From Paenirhodobacter populi (GTDB lineage: Bacteria; Pseudomonadota; Alphaproteobacteria; Rhodobacterales; Rhodobacteraceae), in contig NZ_SAUZ01000008.1 in NCBI RefSeq assembly GCF_004022215.1, positions 1-64,000 on the forward strand: a stretch of DNA of 64,000 nucleotides, written 5' to 3'. The notes under the pieces were generated by a model. It was not told the DNA's origin. It made no database searches and saw nothing but the letters and a program-made list of their open reading frames with translations. The position numbers and the translations under genes were made by a program. This document shows positions 27,720 through 37,223 of the stretch, one piece after another. Position 1 is the stretch's first letter. Every line of letters begins with the position of its first letter.

Positions 27720-28478
27720 TCAACGCCGGGTCATGCGGGCGACCAGTTCCTCGCGCAGCAGGCCTTCGTCCTCGCGGCTGTCGACGGCCAGCCGCTTCAG
27801 CCCGAAATGCACATGGGCCACTTCCTGATAATAGCTGGTGAAGGCGTAATTCACCGCGGCCCCCGCCACCGCGCCCAGAACCGGCGCCGTCTGCGCGGCG
27901 AGCTTCTGCCCCAGCACCGCCGCCAGCTTCGGCGCCACCTTGGCGACCAGCCGGTTCAGCCCCTGCCCCGTCACCGTCATTTTCGCGGCGAAGAAGCCCA
28001 TGTCGGTGCCATCGTCCTTTTCCAGCGGGCCGGCCGAGGCGAAGACCCGCAGGCATTCGATCCGCACCTCCTCGGAATCGGGATCGAAACCGTGTTCCGC
28101 CGCGATCCCCTGAATCGCGCGCAGGAGCATCGTCACGGTGAAGGGCAGTTCCGCCGCCGATCCGGCAAGCCCGCCGAAACCGCCCGCAGCCCCCATCGCC
28201 GTGGTCAGCGCCCGGTTCACCCAGTCGGGCCGGTCCCCCACCACATGACGCGACCGCGAGGCCGCGCCGAGCGCCGTCGTCAGCGCCCGTTCCGTGGCGC
28301 CTTCCAGACCCGAGCGCACCGGCGCGGGCAGCCTGTTGAGCAATGTCTCGGCCGAACCTCCAACGAAGCCCAGCACCTGCATCACCGGCCCCGCCGCGCC
28401 GCGGTAGCGTTTCGCCAGAGCGTCGAGTTCGGTGACGATGCGGGGATCGGTCACGGGCAGAAGAATTTCTTGCGGCAT
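27720..28478 (-). CDS. EcsC family protein
   Basis: The 252-residue protein has a hydrophobic, Gly/Ala-rich centre (GAAGGFGGLAGSAAELPFTVTMLLRAIQGIAAEHGF) and the segment TDMGFFAAKM. These match the EcsC family, a membrane-associated group of unknown molecular function first named from a Bacillus ABC exporter operon. The ATG at 28478 has CGGAGG upstream. The gene lies 74 bp downstream of the acetyltransferase gene on the same strand. Confidence 0.85.
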   Translation of the reverse strand: MPQEILLPVTDPRIVTELDALAKRYRGAAGPVMQVLGFVGGSAETLLNRLPAPVRSGLEGATERALTTALGAASRSRHVVGDRPDWVNRALTTAMGAAGGFGGLAGSAAELPFTVTMLLRAIQGIAAEHGFDPDSEEVRIECLRVFASAGPLEKDDGTDMGFFAAKMTVTGQGLNRLVAKVAPKLAAVLGQKLAAQTAPVLGAVAGAAVNYAFTSYYQEVAHVHFGLKRLAVDSREDEGLLREELVARMTRR

Positions 28479-28552
28479 CAAAAACCTCCGTTTCCCCGAA
28501 TATGGGGCAGGCGGGCGGCTTCGCCAATGCTCAGGCGGATTTCTGCGCCTCG

Positions 28553-29104
28553 TCAGAGGGGATTTCCGGCGGGCGGCGTCTTTTCCGGCACGGCCTTTTC
28601 GACCGGGCCGCGCACGCCCTCCCATGCGCCCGGCACGAGTTCCAACGCCAGCACCCGGTCCGGGTTCGTCGGCGGCGGCATGATCACGCCGTCGATCTTC
28701 CAGAAGCCGAAGCGGCGGTAATAGGGATAGTCGCCGACCAGCAGCACCCGTTCCCAGCCCAGACGCCGCGCCTCGGCCAGACTTTCGAGCATCAGAAGGC
28801 CGCCAAGCCCCTCCCCCTGCCGGGTCGGGTGGACCGCGACGGGGCCAAGCAGCAGCACCCGCCGCCCGCCGACCCGCACCGGCCAGTAGCGGATCACCGC
28901 CGCCAGAACGCCATCCTCGCGCAGGGTCAGGCACAGGGGATGGATCTTGTCCACCCCGTCGCGCAGCCGGTAGGAGGACAAAGCCGTCCGCCCCGGTGCG
29001 AAACACAGGTCATACAGCGCCTCGACTTCCCACCAGTCGGCCTCGGTCTCTTCCTCAAGCTGATACATGCGGACCCCAAACGCGCTGCCGAATCCCTCGC
29101 GCAT
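28553..29104 (-). CDS. GNAT-family N-acetyltransferase
   Basis: The 183-residue protein has the acetyl-CoA binding motif VAVHPTRQGEGLGGLLMLESL and GWERVLLVGDYPYYRRFGFWK, the pattern of YhbS-like acetyltransferases. The substrate is unknown. Starts at 29104 and 29068 (MYQLEEE) are both plausible; a GTG at 29116 is less likely. It is divergent from the flavin reductase gene with about 47 bp between starts. Confidence 0.85.
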   Translation of the reverse strand: MREGFGSAFGVRMYQLEEETEADWWEVEALYDLCFAPGRTALSSYRLRDGVDKIHPLCLTLREDGVLAAVIRYWPVRVGGRRVLLLGPVAVHPTRQGEGLGGLLMLESLAEARRLGWERVLLVGDYPYYRRFGFWKIDGVIMPPPTNPDRVLALELVPGAWEGVRGPVEKAVPEKTPPAGNPL

Positions 29105-29151
29105 CGCGCCTAACACGCGTAAATGTCGGGTGCAATTCAGGGGAGCCGGAG

Positions 29152-29745
29152 ATGTTCTACAAACCCGCCGAGGGGCATGGCCTGCCGCACAATCCGTTCA
29201 ACGCCATCGCGGCGCCGCGGCCGATCGGCTGGATCTCGACGCGGGGGACGATGGGCGACAACCTCGCCCCCTATTCCTTCTTCAACGCCGTGGCCTACGT
29301 GCCGCCGCAGGTGATGTTCGCCTCGACCGCCGCGAAACCCGACCGTGGCGACACCAAGGACAGCGTGGCGCAGATCCGCGAAACCGGCGTCTTCTGCGTC
29401 AACATGGTGTCGCTGGCGCTGCTCGACCAGATGAACCAGAGCTCCGCCCCCTTCCCGGCGGGGGAGGATGAATTCCTGCGCGCCGGCATCGCCAAGGCCG
29501 AATGCGAGACGATCGACTGTCCCCGCGTGGCGGAGGCGACGGCATCGCTCGAATGCCGGGTGACGCGGATCGAGACGCTTCTGGGGAAGTCGAATTTTCT
29601 GGTTCTGGGCGAGGTCACCGGCGTCCATATCCGCCCCGATTGCCTGCGCGACGGCCGTTATCTGCCGCCTGACCGGATGGTGCGGCTTGGCTACAAGGAT
29701 TACGCCGTGGTGCGTGACACGTTCGAACTCGACCGTCCGGGCTGA
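29152..29745 (+). CDS. Flavin reductase-like FMN-binding protein
   Basis: This 197-residue protein of the flavin reductase-like family has the FMN-binding pattern NPFNAIAAPRPIGWISTRG and APYSFFNAVAYVPPQVMF. Members reduce or bind FMN in the cytosol, sometimes as partners of two-component monooxygenases; no such partner lies nearby. The ATG at 29152 has CCGGAG directly upstream. It ends before repeat copy 9 and the mtnP gene. Confidence 0.88.
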   Translation: MFYKPAEGHGLPHNPFNAIAAPRPIGWISTRGTMGDNLAPYSFFNAVAYVPPQVMFASTAAKPDRGDTKDSVAQIRETGVFCVNMVSLALLDQMNQSSAPFPAGEDEFLRAGIAKAECETIDCPRVAEATASLECRVTRIETLLGKSNFLVLGEVTGVHIRPDCLRDGRYLPPDRMVRLGYKDYAVVRDTFELDRPG

Positions 29746-29759
29746 TGTCCCGGTCCGGA

Positions 29760-29807
29760 GCGGGGCGCCGCCCCGCACCCCGGGATATTTATGGAAGAAT
29801 GAAGGGC
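29760..29807 (-). repeat. Interspersed element copy 9 (single-hairpin form)
   Basis: The hairpin GCGGGGCGCCGCCCCGC is followed by ACCCCGGGATATTTATGG and the tail GAAGAATGAAGGG. It is a single copy 15 bp after the flavin reductase stop, with its head toward that gene. Confidence 0.88.
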
Positions 29808-29873
29808 AGCGATCCGGCCTTTCCTCTGCCGCGGCAAGTGCCTAATCTCGCCCTGCACGGAACGGAGATGGCG

Positions 29874-30740
29874 ATGGACAGGATGATCGGCGTGATCGGC
29901 GGCTCGGGCCTTTACGAGATCGCCGGGCTCGAGGATCCGCGCTGGCAGCGGGTGGAGACGCCTTTCGGGCCGCCTTCGGACGAGATCCTGACCGGGCGGC
30001 TTGAGGGCGTGGAAATGGCCTTTCTGCCGCGCCATGGTCGGGGGCATGTGCATACGCCGACCTCCGTCCCCTATCGCGCCAACATCTTTGCGCTGAGGGC
30101 GCTCGGCGTCACCGATGTCGTCGCCGTCTCGGCGGTCGGATCGCTGAAGGAAGCCTATGCGCCGGGCGATTTCCTGATCGTCGATCAGTTCATCGACCGC
30201 ACCTTCGCCCGCGAGAAGAGCTTCTTCGGCGCCGGGTTGGTCGGCCATGTGCCCTTCGCCCATCCGGTCTGCCCGGAGCTGTCCGCCCTTTGCGCGGGGG
30301 CGGCGATGCTGGGCGGCGCCCGGATCCACCACGGCGGCACCTATGTCGCGATGGAGGGGCCGCAATTCTCCACCCTCGCCGAAAGCCGCCTGTATCGCAG
30401 CTGGGACGCCGATGTGATCGGCATGACCGCGATGCCGGAGGCGAAGCTCGCACGCGAGGCGGAGCTTTGCTACGCCTGCGTCGCGATGATCACCGATTAC
30501 GACTGCTGGCACCCGGATCACGATGCCGTGCATGTGGCGCAGGTCATGGCGACGGCGCAGGCGAATGCCGGGCGCGCCCGGGCGCTGATCGCCGCCCTGC
30601 CGGGGCTGATCGCCGCGGAGGCCAAAGGCTGCGCCTGCGGCCGCGCGCTCGACGGGGCGATCATGACCGCCCCCTCCCGCCGCGATCCCGGGATGGTCGC
30701 GCGCCTGTCCCCCATCCTCGGCCGCGTGCTGAAGGGCTGA
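29874..30740 (+). CDS. mtnP: S-methyl-5'-thioadenosine phosphorylase
   Basis: This 288-residue purine nucleoside phosphorylase-family enzyme splits methylthioadenosine to adenine and methylthioribose-1-phosphate. Signs are IGVIGGSGLYEI near the N-terminus, the phosphate-binding PRHGRGH, and GGTYVAMEGPQFST with IGMTAMPEAKLARE. The start is ATG 29874 with CGGAG upstream; 29868 and 29883 are alternatives. apt follows 3 bp later, so the adenine released is salvaged by the next gene product. Confidence 0.93.
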   Translation: MDRMIGVIGGSGLYEIAGLEDPRWQRVETPFGPPSDEILTGRLEGVEMAFLPRHGRGHVHTPTSVPYRANIFALRALGVTDVVAVSAVGSLKEAYAPGDFLIVDQFIDRTFAREKSFFGAGLVGHVPFAHPVCPELSALCAGAAMLGGARIHHGGTYVAMEGPQFSTLAESRLYRSWDADVIGMTAMPEAKLAREAELCYACVAMITDYDCWHPDHDAVHVAQVMATAQANAGRARALIAALPGLIAAEAKGCACGRALDGAIMTAPSRRDPGMVARLSPILGRVLKG

Positions 30741-30743
30741 GCC

Positions 30744-31274
30744 ATGAAGACCGTCAGGGACTACATCCGCACCATCCCCGATTTCCCGCATGAGGGAATC
30801 CTGTTTCGCGACGTGACCACGCTTTTCGCCGATGCGCATGGCTTCCGCCTCGCGATCGACGGGATGCTCCGCCCCTGGCGGGACGTGCCGATCGACAAGG
30901 TCGTCGGGCTGGAGGCGCGCGGCTTCATCCTCGGCGGCGCCATCGCGCATGAGCTGTCCACGGGCTTCGTCCCGGTCCGCAAGCAGGGCAAGCTGCCCGG
31001 CCCGAGGCTGTCACAAAGCTACCATCTGGAATATGGCGAAGCGGTGATGGAGATCCACCAAGACGCCATCCGCCCCGGCGAGCGTATCCTGATCGTCGAC
31101 GACCTGCTTGCGACGGGCGGCACCTGCCATGCGGGGGTGCAGCTTGTGCAACGCCTTGGCGGGCAGATCGCCGGCTGTTCCTTCATCATCGACCTGCCCG
31201 ACCTTGGCGGTCACCGGCTGCTGGACTCGCTCGGGCTTCAGGTCTCGGTGCTCTGTTCCTTCGATGGCGGCTGA
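30744..31274 (+). CDS. apt: Adenine phosphoribosyltransferase
   Basis: The 176-residue enzyme converts adenine and PRPP to AMP. The PRPP-binding motif is [13 protein letters not shown]. The N-terminal [22 protein letters not shown] is typical for Apt. It forms a two-gene purine-salvage unit with mtnP. Its last 37 bp overlap the end of the convergent FAD oxidase gene. Confidence 0.96.
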   Translation: MKTVRDYIRTIPDFPHEGILFRDVTTLFADAHGFRLAIDGMLRPWRDVPIDKVVGLEARGFILGGAIAHELSTGFVPVRKQGKLPGPRLSQSYHLEYGEAVMEIHQDAIRPGERILIVDDLLATGGTCHAGVQLVQRLGGQIAGCSFIIDLPDLGGHRLLDSLGLQVSVLCSFDGG

Positions 31275-32659
31275 CGCAGCACGGCGCCGGGGTTCATGAT
31301 CCCGCGCGGGTCGAGCGCCGCCTTCACCGCCCGCATCATCCGCAGTTTCGCCGGATCGGCATAGCGTTCCAGATCCTCGACCTTGTAGCGGCCGATCCCG
31401 TGTTCGGCGGACATGGATCCGTTGAACCCCGCGACCACCAGATCATGCACCGCATGTTTCACCGGATCCGGGTCGTAATCCGCGCGCGCCCGCCCGGCCG
31501 CCGGAAAGACGTTGTAGTGCAGGTTGCCGTCGCCCACATGGCCAAAGCAGTTGATCCGGTAATCGCCCATCCCCGCCAGCATCGCATCGGCCTCGACGAT
31601 GAAGCGCGGCAGATCGGCGACCGGCACTGAAATGTCATGGCTGCAGATCGCGCCGATCCGCCGATTCGCCACCGGCAGGTTTTCCCGCAGCTCCCACATC
31701 TGCTGCGCCTGCGCGCCGGATTGCGCGATGACGGCATCGAGGATCAGATCCTCCGCCGCCTCGTAAAGCCCGGCGAAGGCCTCATCGACATCCATCCCCT
31801 CGGGCAGGCCCAGTTCGACCAGAACCATCCACGGCGGGTCCTCGGCAAAGGGATAGTGCAGGTCCATCCCCACCTCGCGCTGGAACATCAGCCCCTGACG
31901 GGAGATCAGCTCGAAGGCGGAAACGCAGCCCGCGAAACGGTGCTGCGCGATGCCCAGCAGCGCCACCGCCGCCTGCGGCGAAGGCAGCGCGAACATCGCC
32001 AGCCCCTCGACGGCGGGCGGCTCGAACAGCCGCAGGGCCGCCGCGGTGATCACGCCAAGCGTCCCCTCGGAGCCGATCAGCAGGTCGCGCAGATCATAGC
32101 CGGTGTTGTCCTTCCTGAGCCGCGTCAGCCCGTTCCAGATGGTGCCGTCGGGCAGCACCGCCTCGATCCCCAGACACAGGGCCCGCGCGTTGCCGTAGCG
32201 GATCACGTTCACCCCGCCCGCATTGGTCGCAAGACAGCCGCCGATCTGCGCCGTCCCCTGCGAGCCGAGCGTCAGGGGAAACCGCCGCCCGACCGTCTCC
32301 GCCGCCCGGTGCACCGCCTCCAGCGTCGCGCCCGCCTCGATCATCAGGCTCTGGCTGTCCACCGCGCGCACCGCATCCATCCGTTCGAGCGACAGCAGCA
32401 CGCAACCCGCGCCGTCGCCCTTCACCTGCCCGCCGACAAGCCCGGTGCCGCCGCCATAGGGGATCACCCCAACCCCGGCCGCATCCGCCGCCCGCAGGAT
32501 CCGCGCCACCTCGACGGTCGATCGCGGCTTCAGCACCGCCGCCGCCTGCCCGGGCCAGCGCCCGCGCGGCTCTTCCAGATAGCGCGGCTCGGGCGCGACA
32601 ACCTCCACCCCCGCGTCCCGCAGCCCGGCCAGAAATGCCTCATCCATCCCCGCGCGCAT
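31238..32659 (-). CDS. FAD-linked oxidase, GlcD/D-lactate dehydrogenase type
   Basis: This 473-residue VAO-family flavoprotein has the FAD PP-loop [15 protein letters not shown] and [12 protein letters not shown]. The C-terminal cap ends [16 protein letters not shown] and [13 protein letters not shown], which hold metal or substrate ligands. It should oxidise a D-2-hydroxy acid (glycolate, D-lactate or D-2-hydroxyglutarate); the exact substrate cannot be told. The start at 32659 is preferred because GGGGGAAAAG precedes it. An ATG at 32671, next to repeat copy 10, and one at 32647 are alternatives. It is downstream of the rimJ-like gene. Confidence 0.88.
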   Translation of the reverse strand: MRAGMDEAFLAGLRDAGVEVVAPEPRYLEEPRGRWPGQAAAVLKPRSTVEVARILRAADAAGVGVIPYGGGTGLVGGQVKGDGAGCVLLSLERMDAVRAVDSQSLMIEAGATLEAVHRAAETVGRRFPLTLGSQGTAQIGGCLATNAGGVNVIRYGNARALCLGIEAVLPDGTIWNGLTRLRKDNTGYDLRDLLIGSEGTLGVITAAALRLFEPPAVEGLAMFALPSPQAAVALLGIAQHRFAGCVSAFELISRQGLMFQREVGMDLHYPFAEDPPWMVLVELGLPEGMDVDEAFAGLYEAAEDLILDAVIAQSGAQAQQMWELRENLPVANRRIGAICSHDISVPVADLPRFIVEADAMLAGMGDYRINCFGHVGDGNLHYNVFPAAGRARADYDPDPVKHAVHDLVVAGFNGSMSAEHGIGRYKVEDLERYADPAKLRMMRAVKAALDPRGIMNPGAVLRQPPSKEQSTET

Positions 32660-32671
32660 CTTTTCCCCCAT

Positions 32672-32733
32672 CGTGTTTCCATAAATATCCCGGGGGTGAA
32701 TTTGCGCGTCAGCGCAAAGAGGGGGCTGCCCCC
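32672..32733 (+). repeat. Interspersed element copy 10
   Basis: The tail CGTGTTTCC, core ATAAATATCCCGGGGG and TGAA are followed by the hairpins TTTGCGCGTCAGCGCAAA and GGGGGCTGCCCCC. It fills the whole gap between two minus-strand genes. The last base of the head is in the rimJ-like stop codon, and its tail end abuts the ATG at 32671. Confidence 0.88.
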
Positions 32734-33320
32734 TACCCCGCGTCCGTCCGCCCCCGGCGATCCGCCCTCAGATTGGAGTAAAGCACATGATTGCGCCAGC
32801 GCCCGTTGATCTGCAGATAGGCCTGCGCCACGCCTTCGTATTTGAAGCCGCATTTCTCCAGCGCCCCGCGCGAGGCGACGTTCTCAGGCAGGCAGGCCGC
32901 CTCGATCCGGCTCAGGTCCAGAAGGTGGAAGGCGTAATGCACCACGCCCTCGATCGCCTCGCGCATGTAGCCCTGCCGGGCATAGCGCGCGCCGATCCAG
33001 TAGCCCAGAGTTCCCGCCTGCGCCGGTCCCCGCCGGATATTGTCCAGCGTGATCGCCCCCAGCACCCGGCCATCCTCGCGCCGGACCATGAAGAACGGCA
33101 CCGCCGTCCCCGAGATTTCCGCCCGGGTGGCCCAGTAGACGCGGTTGGTGAAGGACTTCTTCGTCAGATGGTCCGAGGACCATGCCGGCTCCCACGGCGT
33201 CAGGAATTCCCGGCTTTCGGCGCGCAGGAGCGCCCAGTCCCGGAAATCCCCATGCGTCGGCAGCCGCAGCGTCATCCGCTCGGTTTCGACATGCGGCTTC
33301 CGTCTGCGGCCGAGCAGCAT
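32733..33320 (-). CDS. RimJ-like GNAT N-acetyltransferase
   Basis: The 195-residue protein has the RimJ/RimL pattern TERMTLRLPTHGDFRDWALLR and LGYWIGARYARQGYMREAIEGVV. ENVASRGALEKCGFKYEG is also present. Relatives acetylate the N-terminus of ribosomal protein S5 or other substrates. It overlaps the M16 peptidase end by one base, so translation is probably coupled. The thrC-M16-rimJ order is familiar in Rhodobacteraceae. Confidence 0.88.
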   Translation of the reverse strand: MLLGRRRKPHVETERMTLRLPTHGDFRDWALLRAESREFLTPWEPAWSSDHLTKKSFTNRVYWATRAEISGTAVPFFMVRREDGRVLGAITLDNIRRGPAQAGTLGYWIGARYARQGYMREAIEGVVHYAFHLLDLSRIEAACLPENVASRGALEKCGFKYEGVAQAYLQINGRWRNHVLYSNLRADRRGRTDAG

Positions 33321-34579
33321 CAGGCGGCAAGCCTCCGCCGCAGCCCCTCCAGACCGGGCGCATCGCCCGCCGGGCCATACAGCGCCAGCGCCGGCCGGTC
33401 CCGCGCGATCATCCGTTCGGCATAGGCGCGCACATCGGCGGTGCTCACCGCGTCGATCATCGCCGATACTTCGTCAAGATCCGGCACCCGGCCCCAGATC
33501 GACAGGTTGCGCGCCAGACGCTCGGCCCGGCTCGACGCGCTTTCAAGCCCCATCAGCATGCCCGCCTTCATCTGCGCGCGGGCGCGGGCCACCTCGGCAT
33601 CCGACATGTCGTCGACCGAACGTTTCAGCTCATCGACCGTCAGCAGGCCAAGCCGCGCCACCTCTTCCTCGGAGGTGCCGGCATAGATGGTGATCATGCC
33701 GGTGTCGTCATAGGCCCCCGCCTGCGCGAAGATCGAATAGCACAGGCCATGTTCCTCGCGGATCTTCTGGAACAGGCGCGAAGACATGCCGCCGCCCATC
33801 GCCGTCGCATAGACCTGCGCGGCGTAAAGATCGTCATCGGTGTAGGACGGCCCCTCGAAGGCCAGCGCGAAATGCACCTGTTCGAGGGTCTTCAGCTCGC
33901 GCCGCTCGCTCCCGGCCCATGTCGCCAGTTGCGGGGCCGGCTGGCGGACAGCGGAGAGCCTGCCAAAGATCTGCTCGGCCTGTCTGACGATGGCGTCGTG
34001 ATCCACCGCCCCCGCCGCGGCCAGGATCATCTGATCCGGCCCGTAATGTTCGCGCACAAATCCCGCCAGATCCTCCCGGCCGAACCGGGCCACCTTCTCC
34101 GCCGGGCCGAGGATCGTGCGCCCGATCGCCTGATCCGGATAGGCCGCCTCCTGCAACCAGTCGAAGATGATGTCGTCGGGCGTGTCCAGCGCCTGCCCGA
34201 TTTCCTGCAAGATCACGTTGCGCTCGACCTCCAGCTCGCGCTGGTCGAAGATCGGGTTCAGCACGATGTCCGACACGACATCAAGCGCCAGCGGCACATC
34301 CCCGCCCAGCACCCGGGCGTAATAGGCCGTCATCTCGCGCGAGGTATAGGCGTTGATGTAGCCGCCCACATCCTCGATCGCCTCGGCGATCTGCAGGGCG
34401 GAGCGGGTGGTCGTGCCCTTGAAGGCCATGTGTTCCAGAAAATGCGCGATGCCGTTCTGTTCGGGCCGTTCGTGCCGCCCGCCCGCCATCACCCAGATCC
34501 CGACCGAGGCCGAGGCAAGCCCCGGCATCGGCTCGGTGATGATCCGAAGCCCGTTCGGCAGCGTCGTGGTGCGGATCAT
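33320..34579 (-). CDS. M16-family zinc metallopeptidase
   Basis: The 419-residue protein has the inverted zinc motif HFLEH (HFLEHMAFKGT, near residues 46-56) with the downstream glutamate region, followed by a second inactive-type domain. It resembles mitochondrial processing peptidase beta and bacterial PqqL-like peptidases. Its bacterial substrate is unknown. It overlaps thrC by 4 bp (ATGA) and the next gene by one base, indicating a coupled operon. Confidence 0.9.
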   Translation of the reverse strand: MIRTTTLPNGLRIITEPMPGLASASVGIWVMAGGRHERPEQNGIAHFLEHMAFKGTTTRSALQIAEAIEDVGGYINAYTSREMTAYYARVLGGDVPLALDVVSDIVLNPIFDQRELEVERNVILQEIGQALDTPDDIIFDWLQEAAYPDQAIGRTILGPAEKVARFGREDLAGFVREHYGPDQMILAAAGAVDHDAIVRQAEQIFGRLSAVRQPAPQLATWAGSERRELKTLEQVHFALAFEGPSYTDDDLYAAQVYATAMGGGMSSRLFQKIREEHGLCYSIFAQAGAYDDTGMITIYAGTSEEEVARLGLLTVDELKRSVDDMSDAEVARARAQMKAGMLMGLESASSRAERLARNLSIWGRVPDLDEVSAMIDAVSTADVRAYAERMIARDRPALALYGPAGDAPGLEGLRRRLAA

Positions 34580-35973
34580 TGGCGGCGCTCCTTGCGGATC
34601 AGGGTTTCCAGCGCGGCAAGGTCGTTCGCCACCCGCGTCACCCGCTCGGGCCTCTCGAACAGATCGGCCATGCGCGGCGGCAGGGCCGGACGGATGCCGG
34701 TGGCCTTTTCGACCGCATCGGGGAATTTCGCCGGATGCGCCGTCGCCAGCGTCACCATGGGCGTCGCCGGATCGCGCGCGATCGCCGCCTGCGCCACACC
34801 CACCGCCACCGCGGTATGCGGGCAGATCAGCTCGCCCGTCGTCTTCAGCGTCTCGCCGATCACCGCAAGCGTGCCCGCCTCGTCCACCGAACCGCTGTCA
34901 TATTGCGCACGCAGATGCGTCATGGCGTTCTCGGAAATCGAAAAGGTGCCGGTGGTCTTCAGCTCGTCCATCAGCGCCGCGATCGCCTTGCCGTCGCGCC
35001 CATAGGCCCAGAACAGCGCGCGCTCGAAGTTCGACGACACCTCGATATCCATCGACGGGCTGATCGAGGGCTTCACCCCCCGCTTGGTATAATCGCCCGC
35101 CTTCATGCAGCGGTCGAGAATGTCGTTCTGGTTCGTCGCGATCACCAGACGCTCCACCGGCAAGCCCATTTCCTTCGCGAGGAACCCGGCGAAGATGTCG
35201 CCGAAATTGCCGGTGGGCACGGTGAAGCTGACCTTGCGGTGCGGCGCGCCAAGCGCCACCGCAGAGGTGAAGTAATACACGATCTGCGCCAGCACCCGGG
35301 CGAAGTTGATCGAGTTCACACCCGCCAGCCCGACCTCGTCGCGGAAGGCGAAGTCGTTGAACATGTCCTTGAGCTTGCCCTGACAATCGTCGAAATCGCC
35401 ATCCATGGCGAGCGCGTGGACATTCGCCTCGACCGGCGTGGTCATCTGGCGGCGCTGCACCTCGCTCACCCTTCCATGCGGGAAGAGGATGAACACATCC
35501 ACGTTGTCGAGCCCGCGGAACGCCTCGATCGCCGCCGAGCCGGTATCGCCCGAGGTGGCGCCGACGATGGTCACCTTGCGGTTCTGCTTCGCCAGTTCGA
35601 TCTGGAACAGCTGCCCGATCACCTGCATGGCGAAATCCTTGAACGCCAGCGTCGGCCCGTGGAACAGTTCCAGCAGGAAATGATTCGGCGCAAGCTGCAC
35701 CAGCGGCGCCCGCGCGACATGGCCGAAGCCCGCATAGGCGCGCGCGATCGCGCCCTTCAGTTCCGCATCGGTGAAGGTCTCGCCGGTGAAGGGCTTCATC
35801 ACCCGGAAGGCGACCTCCTCATAGCTCAGCCCCGCCAGCGCCGCGATCTCGGCCGCCGTGAAGACCGGCACCGTTTCCGGCACATACAACCCACCGTCAC
35901 GGGCGAGCCCCGTCAGCATCGCTTCGCCGAAGCTCAGGACCGGGGCCTGCCCCCGGGTAGAAACATAGCGCAT
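34576..35973 (-). CDS. thrC: Threonine synthase
   Basis: This 465-residue fold type II PLP enzyme converts O-phosphohomoserine to threonine. The PLP lysine is in GPTLAFKDFAMQ, and the phosphate loop is VGATSGDTGSAA. N-terminal MRYVSTRGQAPVLSFGEAML is typical of the long ThrC class. It is first in thrC-M16-rimJ. Upstream lies a repeat pair and cyoE, where related genomes carry cytochrome oxidase genes. Confidence 0.96.
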   Translation of the reverse strand: MRYVSTRGQAPVLSFGEAMLTGLARDGGLYVPETVPVFTAAEIAALAGLSYEEVAFRVMKPFTGETFTDAELKGAIARAYAGFGHVARAPLVQLAPNHFLLELFHGPTLAFKDFAMQVIGQLFQIELAKQNRKVTIVGATSGDTGSAAIEAFRGLDNVDVFILFPHGRVSEVQRRQMTTPVEANVHALAMDGDFDDCQGKLKDMFNDFAFRDEVGLAGVNSINFARVLAQIVYYFTSAVALGAPHRKVSFTVPTGNFGDIFAGFLAKEMGLPVERLVIATNQNDILDRCMKAGDYTKRGVKPSISPSMDIEVSSNFERALFWAYGRDGKAIAALMDELKTTGTFSISENAMTHLRAQYDSGSVDEAGTLAVIGETLKTTGELICPHTAVAVGVAQAAIARDPATPMVTLATAHPAKFPDAVEKATGIRPALPPRMADLFERPERVTRVANDLAALETLIRKERRQ

Positions 35974-36055
35974 CCGTCACCCTTCAGATCTGTCTGAGCC
36001 TGATACGCCAGAAGGACGGGGCTGTCACGCCTGCCGGTGGGGTAAGCGAAGAAAA

Positions 36056-36120
36056 GGGGGCCAGCCCCCTCTTTGCCTAACGGCAAATTCACCCCCGGGA
36101 TATTTGGGGAAAGATGAAAG
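36056..36120 (-). repeat. Interspersed element copy 11
   Basis: The hairpins GGGGGCCAGCCCCC and TTTGCCTAACGGCAAA are followed by TTCACCCCCGGGATATTT, a variant GGGG and the tail GAAAGATGAAAG. It is paired with copy 12, but the tails differ. Confidence 0.86.
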
Positions 36121-36222
36121 GCACAAGTTCCCGAGGCGCGATCCCGGAGGAATGCACGGCGACGGGACATCAGCGCCAATATCGGCGCCCTCCGCGCGCT
36201 CCGTAGGGAGCCGAACCCTGCC

Positions 36223-36266
36223 GTCGGCTTTCCATAAATATCCCGGGGTGCGGGGCAGCGCCCCGC
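36223..36266 (+). repeat. Interspersed element copy 12 (single-hairpin form)
   Basis: The tail GTCGGCTTTCC and core ATAAATATCCCGGGG are followed by the hairpin GCGGGGCAGCGCCCCGC. The head faces the 3' end of cyoE, 27 bp away. Confidence 0.86.
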
Positions 36267-36293
36267 TCCGCCCCCGGCCAAGCCGCGCGCCGC

Positions 36294-37223
36294 TCAGAAA
36301 CCGAGCGCGAGAAGCCCCCGCTCCGCAAGGAGCGCGGCGAAATGCAGGAAGAGATAGAGCAGCGAGAACCAGAAGAACTTCCGTTCCGCGCCGTAGCCGT
36401 CCGCCTGCGCCGTTTCCTCGCTGCGGCGCATCAGCCGCCAGGCGCCGAGGATGAACAGCGCGTTCAGCACGATCGCGGTCACCAGATAGACCGGCCCGCC
36501 GATCGGCGTGAAGCCAAGCCCCACCGCAACCGGCGCCAGCGCCAGCGCATAGCCGAAGATATGCCGCCGCGTCGCCTTGCGGCCATGCGTCACCGTCAGC
36601 ATCGGCACCCCGGCGCGGGAATAGTCATCCTTCATGAACAGCGCGAGCGACCAGAAATGCGGCGGCGTCCACAGGAAGATCAGCAGGAACATGGCGATCG
36701 ATTCGACGCTGACGCCCCCCGTCGCGCAGGCCCAGCCGATCATCGGCGGAAAGGCCCCCGCCGCCCCGCCGATCACGATGTTCTGCGGCGTGCGGCGTTT
36801 CAGCCAGATGGTGTAGACCGCCACGTAGAAGAAGATGGTGAAGGCAAGGAACAGCCCCGCGAACAGATTGGCCGTCAGCGTCAGCATCACCACCGACAGC
36901 ACCGACAGCAGCAACCCGAAGCCGAGCGCGTCGCCCTCGGTCACCCGGCCCATCGGGATCGGGCGGGTGGCGGTGCGGCGCATCACCTTGTCGATATCGG
37001 CGTCATACCACATGTTCAGCGCGCCCGAGGCCCCGCCGCCTAGTGCGATGAAGAAGATCGAGGCCAGCGCGGTCAGCGGATGCATCTCTCCCGGCGCGAC
37101 GACAAGGCCGACGAGCGCGGTGAACACCACAAGCGACATCACGCGGGGCTTGAGCAGGGCGAAGAAATCGCCCACCCGCGCTTCCCCCTGGCTGTCCCGC
37201 TGGGTCAAGGAAATGTCGCTCAT
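36294..37223 (-). CDS. cyoE: Heme O synthase (protoheme IX farnesyltransferase)
   Basis: This 309-residue UbiA-family membrane enzyme farnesylates heme B to heme O for heme-copper oxidases. The first aspartate-rich motif is NMWYDADIDKVMRRTATRPIP and about eight helices follow; LLIFLWTPPHFWSLAL holds another family signature. The ATG at 37223 has CCGAGGTCTGCAG upstream; the longer open frame has no similarity. It is flanked by divergent tldD and by thrC, without the coxB, ctaG and coxC genes that normally surround ctaB/cyoE here. Confidence 0.94.
   Translation of the reverse strand: MSDISLTQRDSQGEARVGDFFALLKPRVMSLVVFTALVGLVVAPGEMHPLTALASIFFIALGGGASGALNMWYDADIDKVMRRTATRPIPMGRVTEGDALGFGLLLSVLSVVMLTLTANLFAGLFLAFTIFFYVAVYTIWLKRRTPQNIVIGGAAGAFPPMIGWACATGGVSVESIAMFLLIFLWTPPHFWSLALFMKDDYSRAGVPMLTVTHGRKATRRHIFGYALALAPVAVGLGFTPIGGPVYLVTAIVLNALFILGAWRLMRRSEETAQADGYGAERKFFWFSLLYLFLHFAALLAERGLLALGF

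Larger units (their letters stand above)
35974..36293. other. Intergenic region with mirrored repeat pair
   Basis: The region holds element copies 11 and 12 and about 100 bp of unremarkable sequence between them. No coding remnant could be recognised. In related Rhodobacteraceae genomes I remember this spot as holding ctaG, coxC and surf1. Confidence 0.55.
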
